Source: Dongshaea marina (GTDB lineage Bacteria; Pseudomonadota; Gammaproteobacteria; Enterobacterales; Aeromonadaceae). From it: a DNA stretch of 64,000 nucleotides. The notes under the pieces were generated by a model. That model was not told where the DNA came from. It was given only the letters and a program-made list of their open reading frames with translations, and searched no databases. A program made the position numbers and the translations under genes. The stretch is from the NCBI RefSeq assembly GCF_003072645.1, contig NZ_CP028897.1, positions 4,248,501 to 4,312,500 of the forward strand. The letters are read 5' to 3'. Within the stretch, counting starts at the first letter, position 1; each line of letters starts with the position of its first letter. This document shows, piece by piece, positions 1 through 12,205 of this stretch.

Positions 1-175
1 TGTTAGCACCGATGACCAGATTATAGAAGCGCTCCCCGATAAAACCGAAGGCCTCACTCTCATAGACCTGAGAGACACTCAGTTCCCCGAAGAGTTGGGC
101 AAGACGCTTGATCCCCATTCGAATGTGCTGCTCACGCTCGATATTTGAGCCGACGCCAATATAGATGGTTGCCAT
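1..175 (-). CDS. folK: FolK, pyrophosphokinase of folate synthesis (N-terminal part)
   Basis: The reverse strand reads MATIYIGVGSNIERE and continues for 58 codons to the window edge. GVGSN followed by an ERE/R segment is the N-terminal signature of 6-hydroxymethyl-7,8-dihydropterin pyrophosphokinase, which transfers pyrophosphate from ATP to the pterin alcohol in the cytoplasm. The gene is cut by the window, so the ATP-binding and catalytic Asp residues are not visible. Its ATG overlaps the folB stop in a TAATG junction, so the two consecutive pterin-pathway enzymes are translationally coupled. Confidence 0.85.
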   Translation of the reverse strand, partial: MATIYIGVGSNIEREQHIRMGIKRLAQLFGELSVSQVYESEAFGFIGERFYNLVIGAN

Positions 176-531
176 TACACCTCCCTTGTGCGGGTGATCT
201 CAACACCGACGTTGCGCGCATTGACAACAGCTCCCGGCTTTGAAAGCCGAACCCTGACCTGCTGCGCATTAAATTGCTCCAGGATCAGTGCCGCTACCTG
301 CTCAGACATGGTCTCAATCAATTCAAACTGATGCTGCTGCGCGAATTGGGTTACCGCCTGAGAAACCTCAGCATAATTGAGAGCCAACTGGCAATCATCT
401 TGCTGCGCGCTCGGGCGGTTATCATGCAGCATCTCAAGATCGAAGCTGAGTTTCTGCTTGATCCCTTTTTCCCATTCATACACCCCAATGGTCGTCAGTA
501 CCTCAAGGCCCTCAATAAATACCTTATCCAT
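175..531 (-). CDS. folB: FolB, dihydroneopterin aldolase
   Basis: This 118-aa protein starts MDKVFIEGLEVLTTIGVYEW, the usual N-terminus of dihydroneopterin aldolase, which converts 7,8-dihydroneopterin to 6-hydroxymethyl-dihydropterin and glycolaldehyde. The family length is about 120 aa. The open frame extends 36 codons further upstream, but that extension has no family character and overlaps the promoter region shared with divergent plsY, so the internal ATG is preferred. The conserved Glu of GVYEWE and the late Lys of VRLSKPGAV are present. It is followed directly by folK through a one-base TAATG overlap. FolB-FolK coupling and divergence from plsY are common in gammaproteobacteria. Confidence 0.93.
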   Translation of the reverse strand: MDKVFIEGLEVLTTIGVYEWEKGIKQKLSFDLEMLHDNRPSAQQDDCQLALNYAEVSQAVTQFAQQHQFELIETMSEQVAALILEQFNAQQVRVRLSKPGAVVNARNVGVEITRTREV

Positions 532-663
532 CGTCTTGGTCTCATCATTGAAACAACAGGTAGGATACCCATTGTCCGGAAAAACTCGTATTATCGTTAC
601 AGAGCAATGAGCTTTTGCATCATACTCCAAGTTGCACACTGAACAAACCGATAGGAGCGCGTT

Positions 664-1251
664 ATTCTAACAATCGCGATCACAATCTTCGCCTATCTGC
701 TGGGATCTGTTTCCGGAGCTATTGTGATCTGCCGCCGCCGAAAGCTCCCGGACCCCCGCTCTATTGGCTCCCACAACCCGGGCGCCACCAATATGCTGCG
801 CATTGGTGGCCGGGAAGCTGCTCTGCTGGTTTTGCTGTTCGATCTGCTCAAGGGGGCAACACCTGTATTGATCGCCCATGAGCTGCAACTTCCCCCGCTC
901 GAGATTGGCATCGTCGCCGTGGCAGCCTGCCTTGGACACATGTTCCCGCTCTACTTTGGTTTCAAAGGCGGCAAAGGGGTGGCCACCACATTGGGGGTAT
1001 TGATCCCGATCTCCTGGGGAGTCACCAGCCTGGCTGCCTGCTGCTGGCTACTGGTGCTTGCCATCGCACGCTACTCCTCCCTGGCCTCGATTATCAGCGC
1101 CCTCACCCTGCCTCTTTACAGCTACTGGCTGGCGCCTGACTTTATCATCCCGCTCAGCCTGCTCAGCCTGCTAATCCTGGTGCGTCACCTGCCGAATATC
1201 CGCCGTCTCATCCAGGGCAAGGAGCCCAGGATCGGCCACAAGGCGCCCTGA
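664..1251 (+). CDS. plsY: PlsY, acyl-phosphate:glycerol-3-phosphate acyltransferase
   Basis: PlsY is an inner-membrane enzyme that acylates glycerol-3-phosphate with acyl-phosphate in phospholipid synthesis. Conserved motifs are visible: LPDPRSIGSHNPGATNMLR (first cytoplasmic loop), GHMFPLYFGFKGGKGVATT (glycine-rich active-site loop), and about five hydrophobic segments. No ATG, GTG or TTG gives the full N-terminus. The first GTG (724) would delete the first membrane helix. An in-frame ATT at 664, six bases after AGGAG (653-657), gives a start LTIAITIFAYLLGS that aligns with the family N-terminus and a length of 195 aa, against about 205 in E. coli. I chose this rare start; a sequencing error at that base is the alternative. 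Confidence 0.85.
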   Translation: MLTIAITIFAYLLGSVSGAIVICRRRKLPDPRSIGSHNPGATNMLRIGGREAALLVLLFDLLKGATPVLIAHELQLPPLEIGIVAVAACLGHMFPLYFGFKGGKGVATTLGVLIPISWGVTSLAACCWLLVLAIARYSSLASIISALTLPLYSYWLAPDFIIPLSLLSLLILVRHLPNIRRLIQGKEPRIGHKAP

Positions 1252-1261
1252 GCCATGGGCA

Positions 1262-1480
1262 AAGTTACTTGCAGAGTAACATAGCGCGAGGGAGCGATAC
1301 CGAACAGGGAAGGTTTATCAGGGATGATAAATGCATCGCGCGAAGTAAGATTTTGCCTACTTTTGACGATCCAAAAGTAGGGCGCAGTCGGCAACTAACA
1401 CCGATTATCATCCATGATAATCCTTTCCAGTTCAGCGTCCTGCCTCTCGTTACGTTACTCCGGAAGTAACTTCACCCATG
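1262..1480 (-). repeat. Dispersed structured repeat, copy A (inverted relative to the others)
   Basis: The stretch between plsY and tsaD has no gene. It carries a 10-bp hairpin CCTACTTTTG / CAAAAGTAGG (1356-1365 with 1372-1381) and, next to it, a second hairpin TTTATCA-ggga-TGATAAA (1314-1331). The same two-hairpin order recurs near 31385 and 36272, and the first hairpin near 15517. Read on the minus strand, the flanks GCCGACTGCGC and GGCAAAAnCT match the copy at 31375-31420. A further inverted pair, AAGTTACTTGCAGAGTAAC and GTTACTCCGGAAGTAACTT, brackets the element at 1262-1280 and 1453-1472. The function is unknown; it could be a REP/MITE-like element. Confidence 0.7.
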
Positions 1481-1592
1481 GTTATCGCTGCATTCGCATA
1501 TCCATATACATTGGCACTGCCGACAGGGTTTGCCGCTGTTCAGCAAACCAAGATCATCACATAAGCGCTAAGGACAATAACGCTTCGCAACA

Positions 1593-2605
1593 CTAAAGTG
1601 CTGGCAACTCGTCAATCGGCCAGCGTGGCGTTGCCTTGATCGAAAGCTCCTCGGTCTGCCCCGCCTTAAGGCGTATCAAGCCTGCATACGCAATCATCGC
1701 CCCATTATCGGTACAAAACTCAGAACGTGGGTAGAACACCTCGCCACCAAGTTTCTCCATCATCTGCTCCAGCTCACGGCGCAGATGACGGTTGGCACTC
1801 ACCCCTCCGGCGATCACCAGCCGCTTAAGCCCGGTCTGCTTGAGGGCCCGGCGACACTTAATCAGCAGGGTGTCGACTACTGCATCCTCAAAGGCCCGGG
1901 CGATATCTGCCAATGCATCGGGATCATCCTGATGCGCCGCTATGGTGTTGGCGGCAAAGGTTTTAAGCCCGGAGAAGCTAAAGTCCAGCCCGGGCCTATC
2001 GGTCATCGGCCGCGGGAAGTGAAAGCGTTCGCTATTGCCCTGCTCGGCAAGCTTTGAGAGCCGGGGTCCACCCGGGTAGTCCAGTCCCAGAAGCTTAGCT
2101 GTCTTATCAAAGGCCTCCCCGGCCGCATCATCGATAGACTCACCCAGGATCTCGTACTCCCCGACGCCCTTGACGCACACCAGCAGGGTGTGACCACCTG
2201 AGACTAAGAGTGCAATAAAGGGAAACTCCGGGATTTCATCTTCAAGCATGGGGGCTAACAGGTGGCCCTCCATGTGATGGACCGCCACTGCGGGTTTATC
2301 CCAGGCCATCGCCAAAGAGCGGCCAATGGTGGCCCCTACTAATAAAGCCCCATCAAGCCGGGACCTGCGGTAAAAGCGACCCCATCGATAGAATCTTTAT
2401 CACAGTTTGCTTCTTTAAGAGCCGCCTGGATCAGTGGAATCGTCTTACGTACATGATCCCGGGAAGCGAGCTCAGGTACGACGCCACCATAGTCAGCGTG
2501 CAGTTTTACCTGGCTATATAACTGATGAGACAGTAGCCCCTGCTCGTCATCATAAATGGCTATTCCTGTCTCATCACAGGAGGTTTCAATGCCCAAAACC
2601 CGCAT
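1593..2605 (-). CDS. tsaD: TsaD, tRNA N6-threonylcarbamoyladenosine synthase subunit (frameshift in read)
   Basis: TsaD transfers the threonylcarbamoyl group to A37 of ANN-decoding tRNAs, with TsaB and TsaE. The N-terminal part [14 protein letters not shown] and the [16 protein letters not shown] block lie in one frame (2605-2339). [17 protein letters not shown] (metal-binding His), LVSGGHT, the [14 protein letters not shown] block and [11 protein letters not shown] lie in another (2315-1593). At [22 protein letters not shown] the frames join if one base is added to the GGGG run (plus strand C at 2348-2351). Corrected length is about 338 aa, as expected. It lies divergent to rpsU, the usual neighbour. 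A sequencing deletion is much more likely than loss of this essential gene. Confidence 0.93.
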
Positions 2606-2732
2606 TCTAAACTCGTCTCTTCGCTGAAAATCTGCCGGTATGTTACCTTGTGTCGTTTTTTCAGGCTACTCTGATCTGATGTGGGGTTTACTTTTGTAGG
2701 CGCTTCATATTAAAATTCGGCACCAAAATTAG

Positions 2733-2999
<267 letters not shown>

Positions 3000-3012
3000 G
3001 AGAGGTTGAGGG

Positions 3013-3456
3013 ATGTCCCTGAAGGATCAGATAACCGAGCAACAGAAAACTGCGATGCGTGCCAAGGAAAAAGTCCGCTTAGGCACGCTGCGCATGTTGA
3101 TGGCTGAGGTCAAACAGAAAGAGGTCGATCAAAGAATCGTTCTTGATGACGAGGCAATCATCGCGGTACTCACCAAGATGGTTAAGCAGCGTAAAGATTC
3201 AGTCAGTCAATATGAAGCAGCAGGTCGCCAGGATCTTGCTGATGTCGAAACCGCTGAAATTGCCGTCCTGCAGGAATTTTTGCCACAGCCACTGACTGCG
3301 GCAGAGATCGAGGCTCTCGTAGAGCAAGCAATTGCTGATTCAGGGGTCGACAGCATGCAAGGCATGGGCAAGGTTATGGGGCTACTCAAGCCCAAAATCC
3401 AGGGACGCGCCGATATGGGCGTCGTAAGTGGACAGGTCAAAGCAAAACTGACCTAA
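3013..3456 (+). CDS. yqeY: YqeY / GatB-YqeY domain protein
   Basis: This 147-aa helical protein has the YqeY pattern: MSLKDQITEQQKTAMRAKEKVRLGTLRML at the N-terminus, VLQEFLPQPL in the middle and MGKVMGLLKPKIQGRADMGVVSG near the end. The domain resembles the tail domain of the GatB amidotransferase subunit, which contacts tRNA. The free-standing protein has no well-settled role. It starts 13 bp after rpsU with a GAGG ribosome site, so it is co-transcribed. Its place between rpsU and dnaG is frequent in gammaproteobacteria outside the enterics. Confidence 0.92.
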   Translation: MSLKDQITEQQKTAMRAKEKVRLGTLRMLMAEVKQKEVDQRIVLDDEAIIAVLTKMVKQRKDSVSQYEAAGRQDLADVETAEIAVLQEFLPQPLTAAEIEALVEQAIADSGVDSMQGMGKVMGLLKPKIQGRADMGVVSGQVKAKLT

Positions 3457-3484
3457 GCTTACACCCTCCTCTTTTGTAGGCACC

Positions 3485-3522
3485 AGCCGTGCTTTGAGCA
3501 ATCAGGGCACGGCTTGTTTTTT
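3485..3522 (+). terminator. Terminator between yqeY and dnaG
   Basis: AGCCGTGC (3485-3492) pairs perfectly with GCACGGCT (3507-3514), followed by TGTTTTTTAT. As in the E. coli operon, where a partial terminator sits between rpsU and dnaG, it probably lowers dnaG expression relative to the ribosomal protein. Confidence 0.8.
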
Positions 3523-3540
3523 ATCTGGAGCTGAATAATA

Positions 3541-5305
3541 GTGGCTGGACGCATTCCACAAGCATTTATTGCCGAACTACTCGCTCGTACAGATATTGTC
3601 GATCTGATCGACCAAAGGGTTCACCTGAAAAAGGCCGGCAAAAACTACCAGGCCTGTTGCCCGTTCCACCAGGAAAAGACCCCTCCTTTACCGTTAGTCC
3701 AGATAAACAGTTTTACCATTGCTTCGGCTGTGGAGCCCATGGCAACGCCATCAGCTTTTTGATGGAATATGATGCGATGGAGTTCCCCGATGCAGTGCAG
3801 GATCTGGCATCCCTGTTTGGCCTGGAGGTTCCGCGAGAAGGAGGCAAGCCTCAGGAGCCATCGATTAGCCGGGATGAGCGCCAGACCCTGAACTCCATGA
3901 TGAGCTATACCAGCAAGCTCTATCAGCACCAGCTGCTCCAATCGAGCGATGCCCGGGAATACCTGACACAGCGCGGCCTGAGTTCCCAGGTGATCGAGCG
4001 TTTTTGTATCGGATATACCCCGGATGAGTGGACCCGGGTCAAGGACAGGCTCCAGAAAAAGGGAGCCAGCGAGCAGCAGCTGCAGCGCCTTGGCTTGACC
4101 ATCTACAACGAAGAGCACCGCCGTAGCTACGACCGGTTTCGTAACCGGATCATGTTCCCGATCCGTGATCGCATGGGCCGGGTTATCGGCTTTGGTGGCC
4201 GGGTCCTCGGCGAGGGAACTCCCAAGTATCTCAACTCGCCCGAGACTGAGCTCTATCACAAGGGCCAGGAGCTCTACGGATTGTATGAGCTCAGGCAGAT
4301 CAATCCCAACCCGCCACGAGTGCTGGTAGTTGAGGGCTATATGGATGTAGTGGCCCTAGCTCAGTTTGAGATCGATTATGCGGTTGCCTCTCTTGGTACC
4401 TCCACTACAGCGGATCAGCTGTTTCGGCTGTTCCGTACCAGTGATGAGATTATCTGCTGTTACGATGGTGACCAGGCCGGTCGCGATGCCGCCTGGCGCG
4501 CCCTGCAAAACGCCCTGCCCTACCTGCAGGATGGCCGCTCGCTGAAATTTATCTTCCTTCCTCAGGGGAAGATCCCGACTCCATGGTACGCAGTCAGGGT
4601 AAGGAAGCCTTTGAGGCACTACTGAATGAAGCCATGCCCTTTGGTGAATTTATGTTTGAGCGGCTGACTCAGGATCAGCGGCTCGATGGCGAAGCGGCGC
4701 AAAATGCGATCGCGAACCAGGCGGTGACTATGATCCGTCAGGTCCCCGATGGCTTTAACCGGGAGGGCCTCATCACCCTGCTGTCGCGCCAGTTACGCTG
4801 GGGTGAAAACGAAAAGCGCCTGCGTCAGTTGATTAGCAGCGCTCCGGCCAGCGACTCAAAGAGCAAAAGTTCTGCCAATGATCTCAAGCTCACCCCGGTG
4901 CGCCGGGCGATTGCCATGATCCTGCAACACCCGGAGCTGGCGGCCGAGCTCCCCGAGATGCCGGAATTGACCGAGTTGGATCTCACCGGGATGCCTTTTT
5001 TGCTGGAGCTACTGGCCCAGATCAAGGGAATGGAATCCCCGACTACCGGGCTGCTGCTGGAGTTGTGGCGTGGTAAGCGCGAGGAAAAAGCACTGGCGCA
5101 ACTGGCGACGGCGGATATATTCCAGAATCTCAATGTTCAGCTCAGTGGTGAAATTGATGTCTGGCAGGAGATGCTGGATACCTTCGAAAGATTCTATGTA
5201 GAGTGTCTCAAACAGCGCCTGAGTGAACTACAAAAAAGGGGAGAACAGGGTAAATTAACCCCAAATGAAGCCGAAGAGCTAATTATATTACTAAAAGAGT
5301 TGTAA
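3541..5305 (+). CDS. dnaG: DnaG primase (two frameshifts in read)
   Basis: DnaG makes RNA primers at the replication fork. The GTG start gives [24 protein letters not shown]. The zinc-binding domain has [10 protein letters not shown] and [11 protein letters not shown]. The TOPRIM domain has [11 protein letters not shown] and [16 protein letters not shown]. The C-terminal part (from about residue 430) is the DnaB-binding domain. The reading frame breaks twice. At [16 protein letters not shown] one C is missing from the run at 3680-3683; at [23 protein letters not shown] one G is missing from the run at 4565-4568. Corrected length is about 588 aa against 581 in E. coli. For an essential gene, homopolymer sequencing errors are the sensible reading. 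Confidence 0.95.
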
Positions 5306-5448
5306 CAGGCCTTGAAATTTATCCTGATGACCTCTATATCTCTTGTACTATGCCCGTAGCTCGGGAATCGCTCACTCATTGTTCGAGACATAAGTCTCAG
5401 CCTGACAAGAAGCTGGCTGTGGAGGCACATTTATCTTCGAGTAATTTT

Positions 5449-5478
5449 CCAGTCTTGTGGAAAGACTGGCCGTTTTTT
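5449..5478 (+). terminator. Terminator between dnaG and rpoD
   Basis: CCAGTCTT (5449-5456) pairs with AAGACTGG (5462-5469) around a short loop, followed by CCGTTTTTTATT. It suggests that rpoD, starting 80 bp downstream, has at least one promoter of its own in the 5306-5549 interval or depends on readthrough. Confidence 0.8.
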
Positions 5479-5549
5479 ATTAGAATTGACTATTTCTGCG
5501 CCAAGCGCGGGAATGGCCTCGTTTGAAACACCTAAACCGGATGATCTCT

Positions 5550-7391
<1,842 letters not shown>

Positions 7392-7406
7392 GTCTGTTTT
7401 TTAAGC

Positions 7407-7431
7407 AAACGCCCGTCAAATGGCGGGCTTT
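7407..7431 (+). terminator. Probable terminator after rpoD
   Basis: GCCCG (7411-7415) pairs with CGGGC (7424-7428) followed by a short TTT. The stem is short and the T-run weak, so confidence is moderate. Confidence 0.5.
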
Positions 7432-7434
7432 GCA

Positions 7435-7463
7435 TAGACACCCCAGAATTATCTTTATATAAT
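7435..7463 (+). promoter_or_regulatory. Sigma-70 promoter of the tRNA-Ile2 gene
   Basis: TAGACA (7435-7440, five of six matches to the -35 consensus) is 17 bp from a perfect TATAAT (7458-7463). The first tRNA base is at 7476, so transcription would start a few bases before it. Confidence 0.8.
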
Positions 7464-7475
7464 CCGCAGCACATT

Positions 7476-7552
7476 GGCCCCTTAGCTCAGTTGGTTAGAG
7501 CAGTCGACTCATAATCGATTGGTCGTTGGTTCAAGTCCAACAGGGGCCACCA
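7476..7552 (+). tRNA. ileX: tRNA-Ile2 (CAU anticodon, lysidine-modified type)
   Basis: A 77-nt cloverleaf GGCCCCT...AGGGGCC-A with encoded CCA. The anticodon stem GTCGA/TCGAT encloses loop CTCATAA, so the anticodon is CAT. By sequence it matches the E. coli ileX type (GGCCCCTTAGCTCAGT start, AATCG after the anticodon, TGGTC variable region) rather than initiator or elongator tRNA-Met. C34 is expected to be changed to lysidine by TilS, so the tRNA reads AUA. The position downstream of rpoD also fits ileX. Confidence 0.88.
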
Positions 7553-7565
7553 TATTCTGAGAAAG

Positions 7566-7592
7566 CCGGAGAGGATCCTCTCCGGTTTTTTT
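7566..7592 (+). terminator. Terminator of tRNA-Ile2
   Basis: CCGGAGAG (7566-7573), loop GATC, CTCTCCGG (7578-7585), then seven T. This is a perfect intrinsic terminator. Confidence 0.92.
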
Positions 7593-7756
7593 ATATCTCC
7601 CACCGAAGTCTCCTATCGAATCCCAAGCGTTTCCTCAAAACTTTGCTTTGTGATCTATCCCCTCACAATGGCCTTTTGAGAGACCCATCCCAAAGGCATA
7701 ATGACTCATCAAACCGGACTCCCCGGCCAGTGGACTGGCAACAGGATTCAACGACA

Positions 7757-9731
7757 ATGGATCACCTTAAACCTCTGACGACCACTCTTGCGGTGGAAAA
7801 CCCGGACGAACTGGACACCGTCTGGGAGTTTTTTCAAAAACATCACTGGATCGCCCCCGGAGCACATCACACCCCGGTCACCGATGCCTGGGAGCGCTGC
7901 CGTCGCCAAAGCAATCCATTCACCTGGAATCCACCCCATGTTGCCTCCGGCAGCACGTTTCGCTCGCTGCTCAATCGCAATCGCAACCTGCTGGCGATCA
8001 CCCAGACCCTGATCGAAGACACTCTTAGCCTGCTTCCGAATAAGCACTGCGCATTAGCCGTGACCGATGAAACCGGCTGCACCCTGATGATGGGCGGGAC
8101 TCCCGGGCTCTGTGAGAGCCTGCAAAAGCTGGGCCTTCAGGAGGGAGCCTTCTGGAGTGAGGGACAGATTGGCAGCAATGCGATAAGCCAGAGTATCCAC
8201 CTGAGCGACCCCGTTTCCATGTATGGCTCGGAGCACTTCAATCGCACGCTTCACGACTATGCTACCCACGCAGCCCCGGTGTTTAGTCTCGATGGCAGGC
8301 TCAGGGGATAATTGCCATCATCACCGAGCGCTCAGACTATCAGGAGCAGGATTGTGCCCTGATCACCCTGTGTGCCCGCGAGGCAACCAGCATGTTTCAA
8401 CTGGAGACCAGCCTTGCTGAATCCAATCATATCCTGAGCCAGCGCGATGCCCTGTTGAGCGGGATGGATGATGGCCTGATCGCCTGGGATAGCAACAACC
8501 GGTTAAGCTACATGAACCAACAGGCAGAGAAGCTGCTGGGGTTTGATAAAGACAGGGTGATCGGAAAGTCTCTGGAGAGCATGCTGCTGTTCCCCCCCCT
8601 GCTTCAGGCGGCTATCTCTCAGGAGCAACCCCTGTCACGAGTCGATATCACCTTTGAGTGCCTTGAGCGCTTTATCGAAGCAACCGTGAGCCTCAAGCCG
8701 GTCGCCCATGAGAGCTATCTGCTGTTTTTTCATCCGCCGGAAACCGCAAAAGCCCATCTCCAGCACAGGGCGGGCAGTAATATTCGCCTGAGTTTCGACT
8801 CTTTTATCGCCCGCTCCAACCAGATGAAGCAGGTGATCACCATAGCGAAGCGCGCCAGTAAAACAGCCTCCCCGGTACTCTTGCTGGGCGAGAACGGCAC
8901 CGGCAAGCGGCAACTGGCGATGGCGATTCATAATCAGGGCCTGCGAAACCATGGCCCCTTCATCTGTGTAAATTGCCAGGATCTCAGCATGGATCAGATG
9001 ATGCGTGAGCTGTTTGGGACAGATGAAGGAGAAGGTCAGAGCTCAAAAGCGGAGCAGGCGAACGGCGGTACCCTCTATCTTGAACACATAGAGTGCCTGA
9101 GCAAGCCCGCTCAGACCATGCTGTTACAGATGCTAAGAAACAACACCACCAGTCGCTACCAGAGTAATCGATTGATCCCGGTTCGGTTAAACCTCATCTG
9201 CAGTAGCCAGCTTGACCCTCAGACTCTGTTACAACAGGTACACTTCAGCCACCAGCTCTATTACGCCATTAGCCCGATTGAGCTACATATCCCCCCTTGA
9301 GAGAGCGCCGTGATGATCTTGAGGCTCTGATCAAACGCCAGTTGGAGCAGCTCGCCAGTCAGCATCGCACCCCTTTGACCCTGGCAAAAACCGCTCTCGA
9401 GCAGCTATGCCATTACCGCTGGCCCGGCAATATTCCGGAGCTCTATAAGCAGCTCGAAAATATGGTGTTGCACCGTCACAGCAACCACATCGGACTCAGA
9501 GAGCTACCTGCAGAGATCATTCAGCCGCAGCAAAGCCCGCAGACCGAGGGGGAAGCCCTGATCCAACCTTTGGAGCTTATCGAAAAGCAGGCGATTCAAC
9601 ACGCCTGGACCCTCTGTGAGGGAAAAGCCACAGAAACCGCCAAGGCGCTGGGGATAGGGCGCACCACCTTGTGGCGAAAACTCAAAAAATACCGACTCAT
9701 TGAGGGGGATGAGAGCCTGCCGGGACAGTAA
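7757..9731 (+). CDS. dhaR: DhaR-type activator of the dihydroxyacetone kinase operon (two frameshifts in read)
   Basis: Domains in order: an N-terminal helical/GAF region (from MDHLKPLTT; EGAFWSEGQIGSNA is typical of GAF sensors in this family), a PAS domain (ALLSGMDDGLIAWDSNNRLSYMN), an AAA+ domain with Walker A LGENGTGKRQLA, and a Fis-type helix-turn-helix (AKALGIGRTTLWRKLKKYRL). The GAFTGA sigma-54 loop is absent (ELFGTDEGEGQSSKAE instead), as expected for DhaR, which acts at a sigma-70 promoter and is controlled by binding DhaK or DhaL. The frame breaks at GRLRG|IIAIITERS (G run 8304-8307) and HIPP|LRERRDDLEAL (C run 9291-9296). Each is repaired by one base; corrected length is about 658 aa. 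It is convergent with dhaM. Confidence 0.88.
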
Positions 9732-9779
9732 AAACAAAAAGCCAGGCGCAGGCCCGACTTTGCAGATTTGAAGAGTAAC

Positions 9780-12199
9780 TCAGGCTAGGAATAGCTTACG
9801 GATCTGGCTTTTGAGAGCCGGGAGCCTGCTGGCGCTGGCGCTGAGCTTCTCAACCCCAAGCTTTAACAAAAGCTCAGTCACCTTGGGATCCCCCGCCATC
9901 TCACCACACATACTCACCGGGATCCCCGCATTTTTAGCCGCCTCGCAGGTAAGCTCTATCGCCCGCAGGACCGCTGGCTGGTGGTAATCTACCAGTTCAG
10001 AAACCGCAGGATTACCCCGATCGGCCGCCATCACATATTGAGTCAGATCATTGGTTCCGATAGAGAAAAAGTCAGACTCCTCAGCCAGTGCATCGGCACA
10101 CAACACTGCGGCAGGCACCTCGATCATGATCCCAACCGGCATGGGGTAGCGCCCGGCATCCAGCCCAAGCTCCTGGCGACACTCCTCAAGCAGTGCCTTA
10201 ACCGCCTTAAGCTCTGCCACCTTGGCAATCATAGGGATCATCAGCTGGATATTGCCGCAGCTGGCATTCGCCCGCAGCACCGCCTTGAGCTGATCCTTAA
10301 GCAGCTTGTGATCTTGCAGACATAAGCGGATCCCCCGCAGCCCCAGAAATGGATTCTCCTCACTGGCCATCGGATAGGTAGCCAGAGGCTTATCCCCTCC
10401 CACATCCAGACTACGAATGGTCAGTGGGTTCGGGCTGAACCGACTGGCGATCTCCCGATAAACTTCAAACTGATGCAGCTCTGAGGGAAGCTCACTGCAT
10501 CCCTGGAACAGGAACTCGGTGCGCATCAGACCTACTCCCTCGGCGCCCAGCTCCAGGGCCGAGCTAACATCCTCAGCTCCACCGATATTTGCCATCACCG
10601 GAACCTGCCGACCATCCAGGGTGATCGCCTGCTGCCGGGCACTTAGCTGCTGTTGCTGTCTATCCAACACCCACTGCTCACGGCGCACCGCCAGCTTCTC
10701 AAGCTGCTCGGCTCCGGGCTCAAGCCACAGCCGCCCCTCAAAGCCATCCACACATACCGATTGCCCCTCGCTGACCTGCTGCAAACAATCTCGTACCTGG
10801 ACAAGCGCAGGGATCCCCTTGGCCCGAGCCAGGATAGCGGTATGGGAGGTCGATCCCCCGCCACTAAGACAGATCGCAAGTACCTTGTTCGAGTCCAGCT
10901 TAGCGGTATCTGATGGCAGCAGGTCTTCGGCGAACAGAATCGAGGGTTGGCTCAGCACCACTCCCATCTCCTGTGTCTCACCACAAAGCTCGTTCATCAG
11001 CTGCCGCCCTATATCCCAGACATCGGCCTCCCGGGCTCTCATATAGTCACTTGTGGCATTCCGGTAGCTCTGGGCAAGTTCGGTCACTGCATCGAACCAG
11101 GCCTGCTCGCAATGAACCCCAGACTCAATCCGTGCGCTGACATCCGCAGACAACTCAGGATCCATCAGCATCAGCCGATGAGCCTCAAAGATCTGGGCAT
11201 GTTCCTCACCCAGCTGCTTTACTGCCTGGTTATACTGCCTGGTTAGCTGCTCGCTTACCCTGCTTCGCGCCTGCTCAAAACACTCCATCTCCTCACGATG
11301 AGAGCTGAAGCTACGCCCTGAGGGCTCGGACATCACCGGCTTGAAGATCACCGCCGGACCACTGACGATCCCCTCACAAACCGGGATCCCGGCAATCGCT
11401 CCCGGCTCACAGGACTCTGAGCTCTCGCTGGCTGAAACCTCGGTCAGACTCTCGGCAACCTGGCTATCAATTGACTCACCGAAATCTCTTTGAGCCAGGG
11501 CACTGAACGCTTCGACCAACTCCCTGGCATCCGGGCCCTGGGCTCTTAACTGGATCTGCTCCTCAGCAAGAACCCCCAGCCTGGCGATACCATTGAGACT
11601 CTTGGCATTGACCCGATGCTCGCCCTTACACAGCTGGACCTCGGACTCAAAACCCGCGATCGCATTGACGATGGCAGCCGCCGGGCGGGCATGCAACCCA
11701 TGGGGGTTTCTTACCAACCACTCAAAGGTCAGAGCCTGTGCCACATCCAGCTTTCCGAGTTCACTGTTTGATGAAGAGGCAGGAACCTCAAGCTCCCCAA
11801 GATGCTCCTGTTTGGCTGACAGTGCTCCTAAGGCCTCCTCACAAACCGTTTCAAGGGGAAGGCCCGCCGCCGCGGCAACAGCCGCAGCCATGGTCCCCTC
11901 CACCACGGGAGCGGCACAGAGCTTGGTCTTAGCCGCTATCGCCGGATCAACCAATTCAAGAGCCATCTCTGCACTGAGCAAGGCACTCCCCAGATCCATC
12001 AGCACCAGGACACCCTGATCATCACTGACCGTCTCGATCGCCTGCATCACGGCAATTGCGTCGGTACCAATTGGATTATCTGGATCATCAACCCCCCGGC
12101 GACCGCCAGTGGACAGCGTCCCCGGGTCATCTGGGTTGCCAACTCGCTCACTCCCTGAGCCAGTTGACGACTGTGGGAAACTACAACAATTCCTACCAT
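9780..12199 (-). CDS. dhaM: DhaM, PTS phosphotransferase of dihydroxyacetone kinase, with full EI domain (frameshift in read)
   Basis: DhaM passes phosphate from PEP to the ADP bound on DhaL. The EIIA-like domain starts MVGIVVVSHSRQLAQGV (His of VSHS is the phosphate site). It is followed by LVLMDLGSALLSAEMAL, an HPr domain with RNPHGLHARPAAAIV, and an EI domain with SGGGSTSHTAILARA (catalytic His), MRTEFLF, MIEVPAAVLCADAL and SMCGEMAGDP (catalytic Cys). About 806 aa after correction; E. coli DhaM (472 aa) stops after the first part of EI, whereas this one includes the complete PEP-binding barrel. One base is missing at AVAGG|VDDPDNPIG (C run 12092-12097). It is the last gene of dhaKLM, 6 bp after dhaL. 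Confidence 0.92.
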
Positions 12200-12205
12200 C
12201 TTTAC

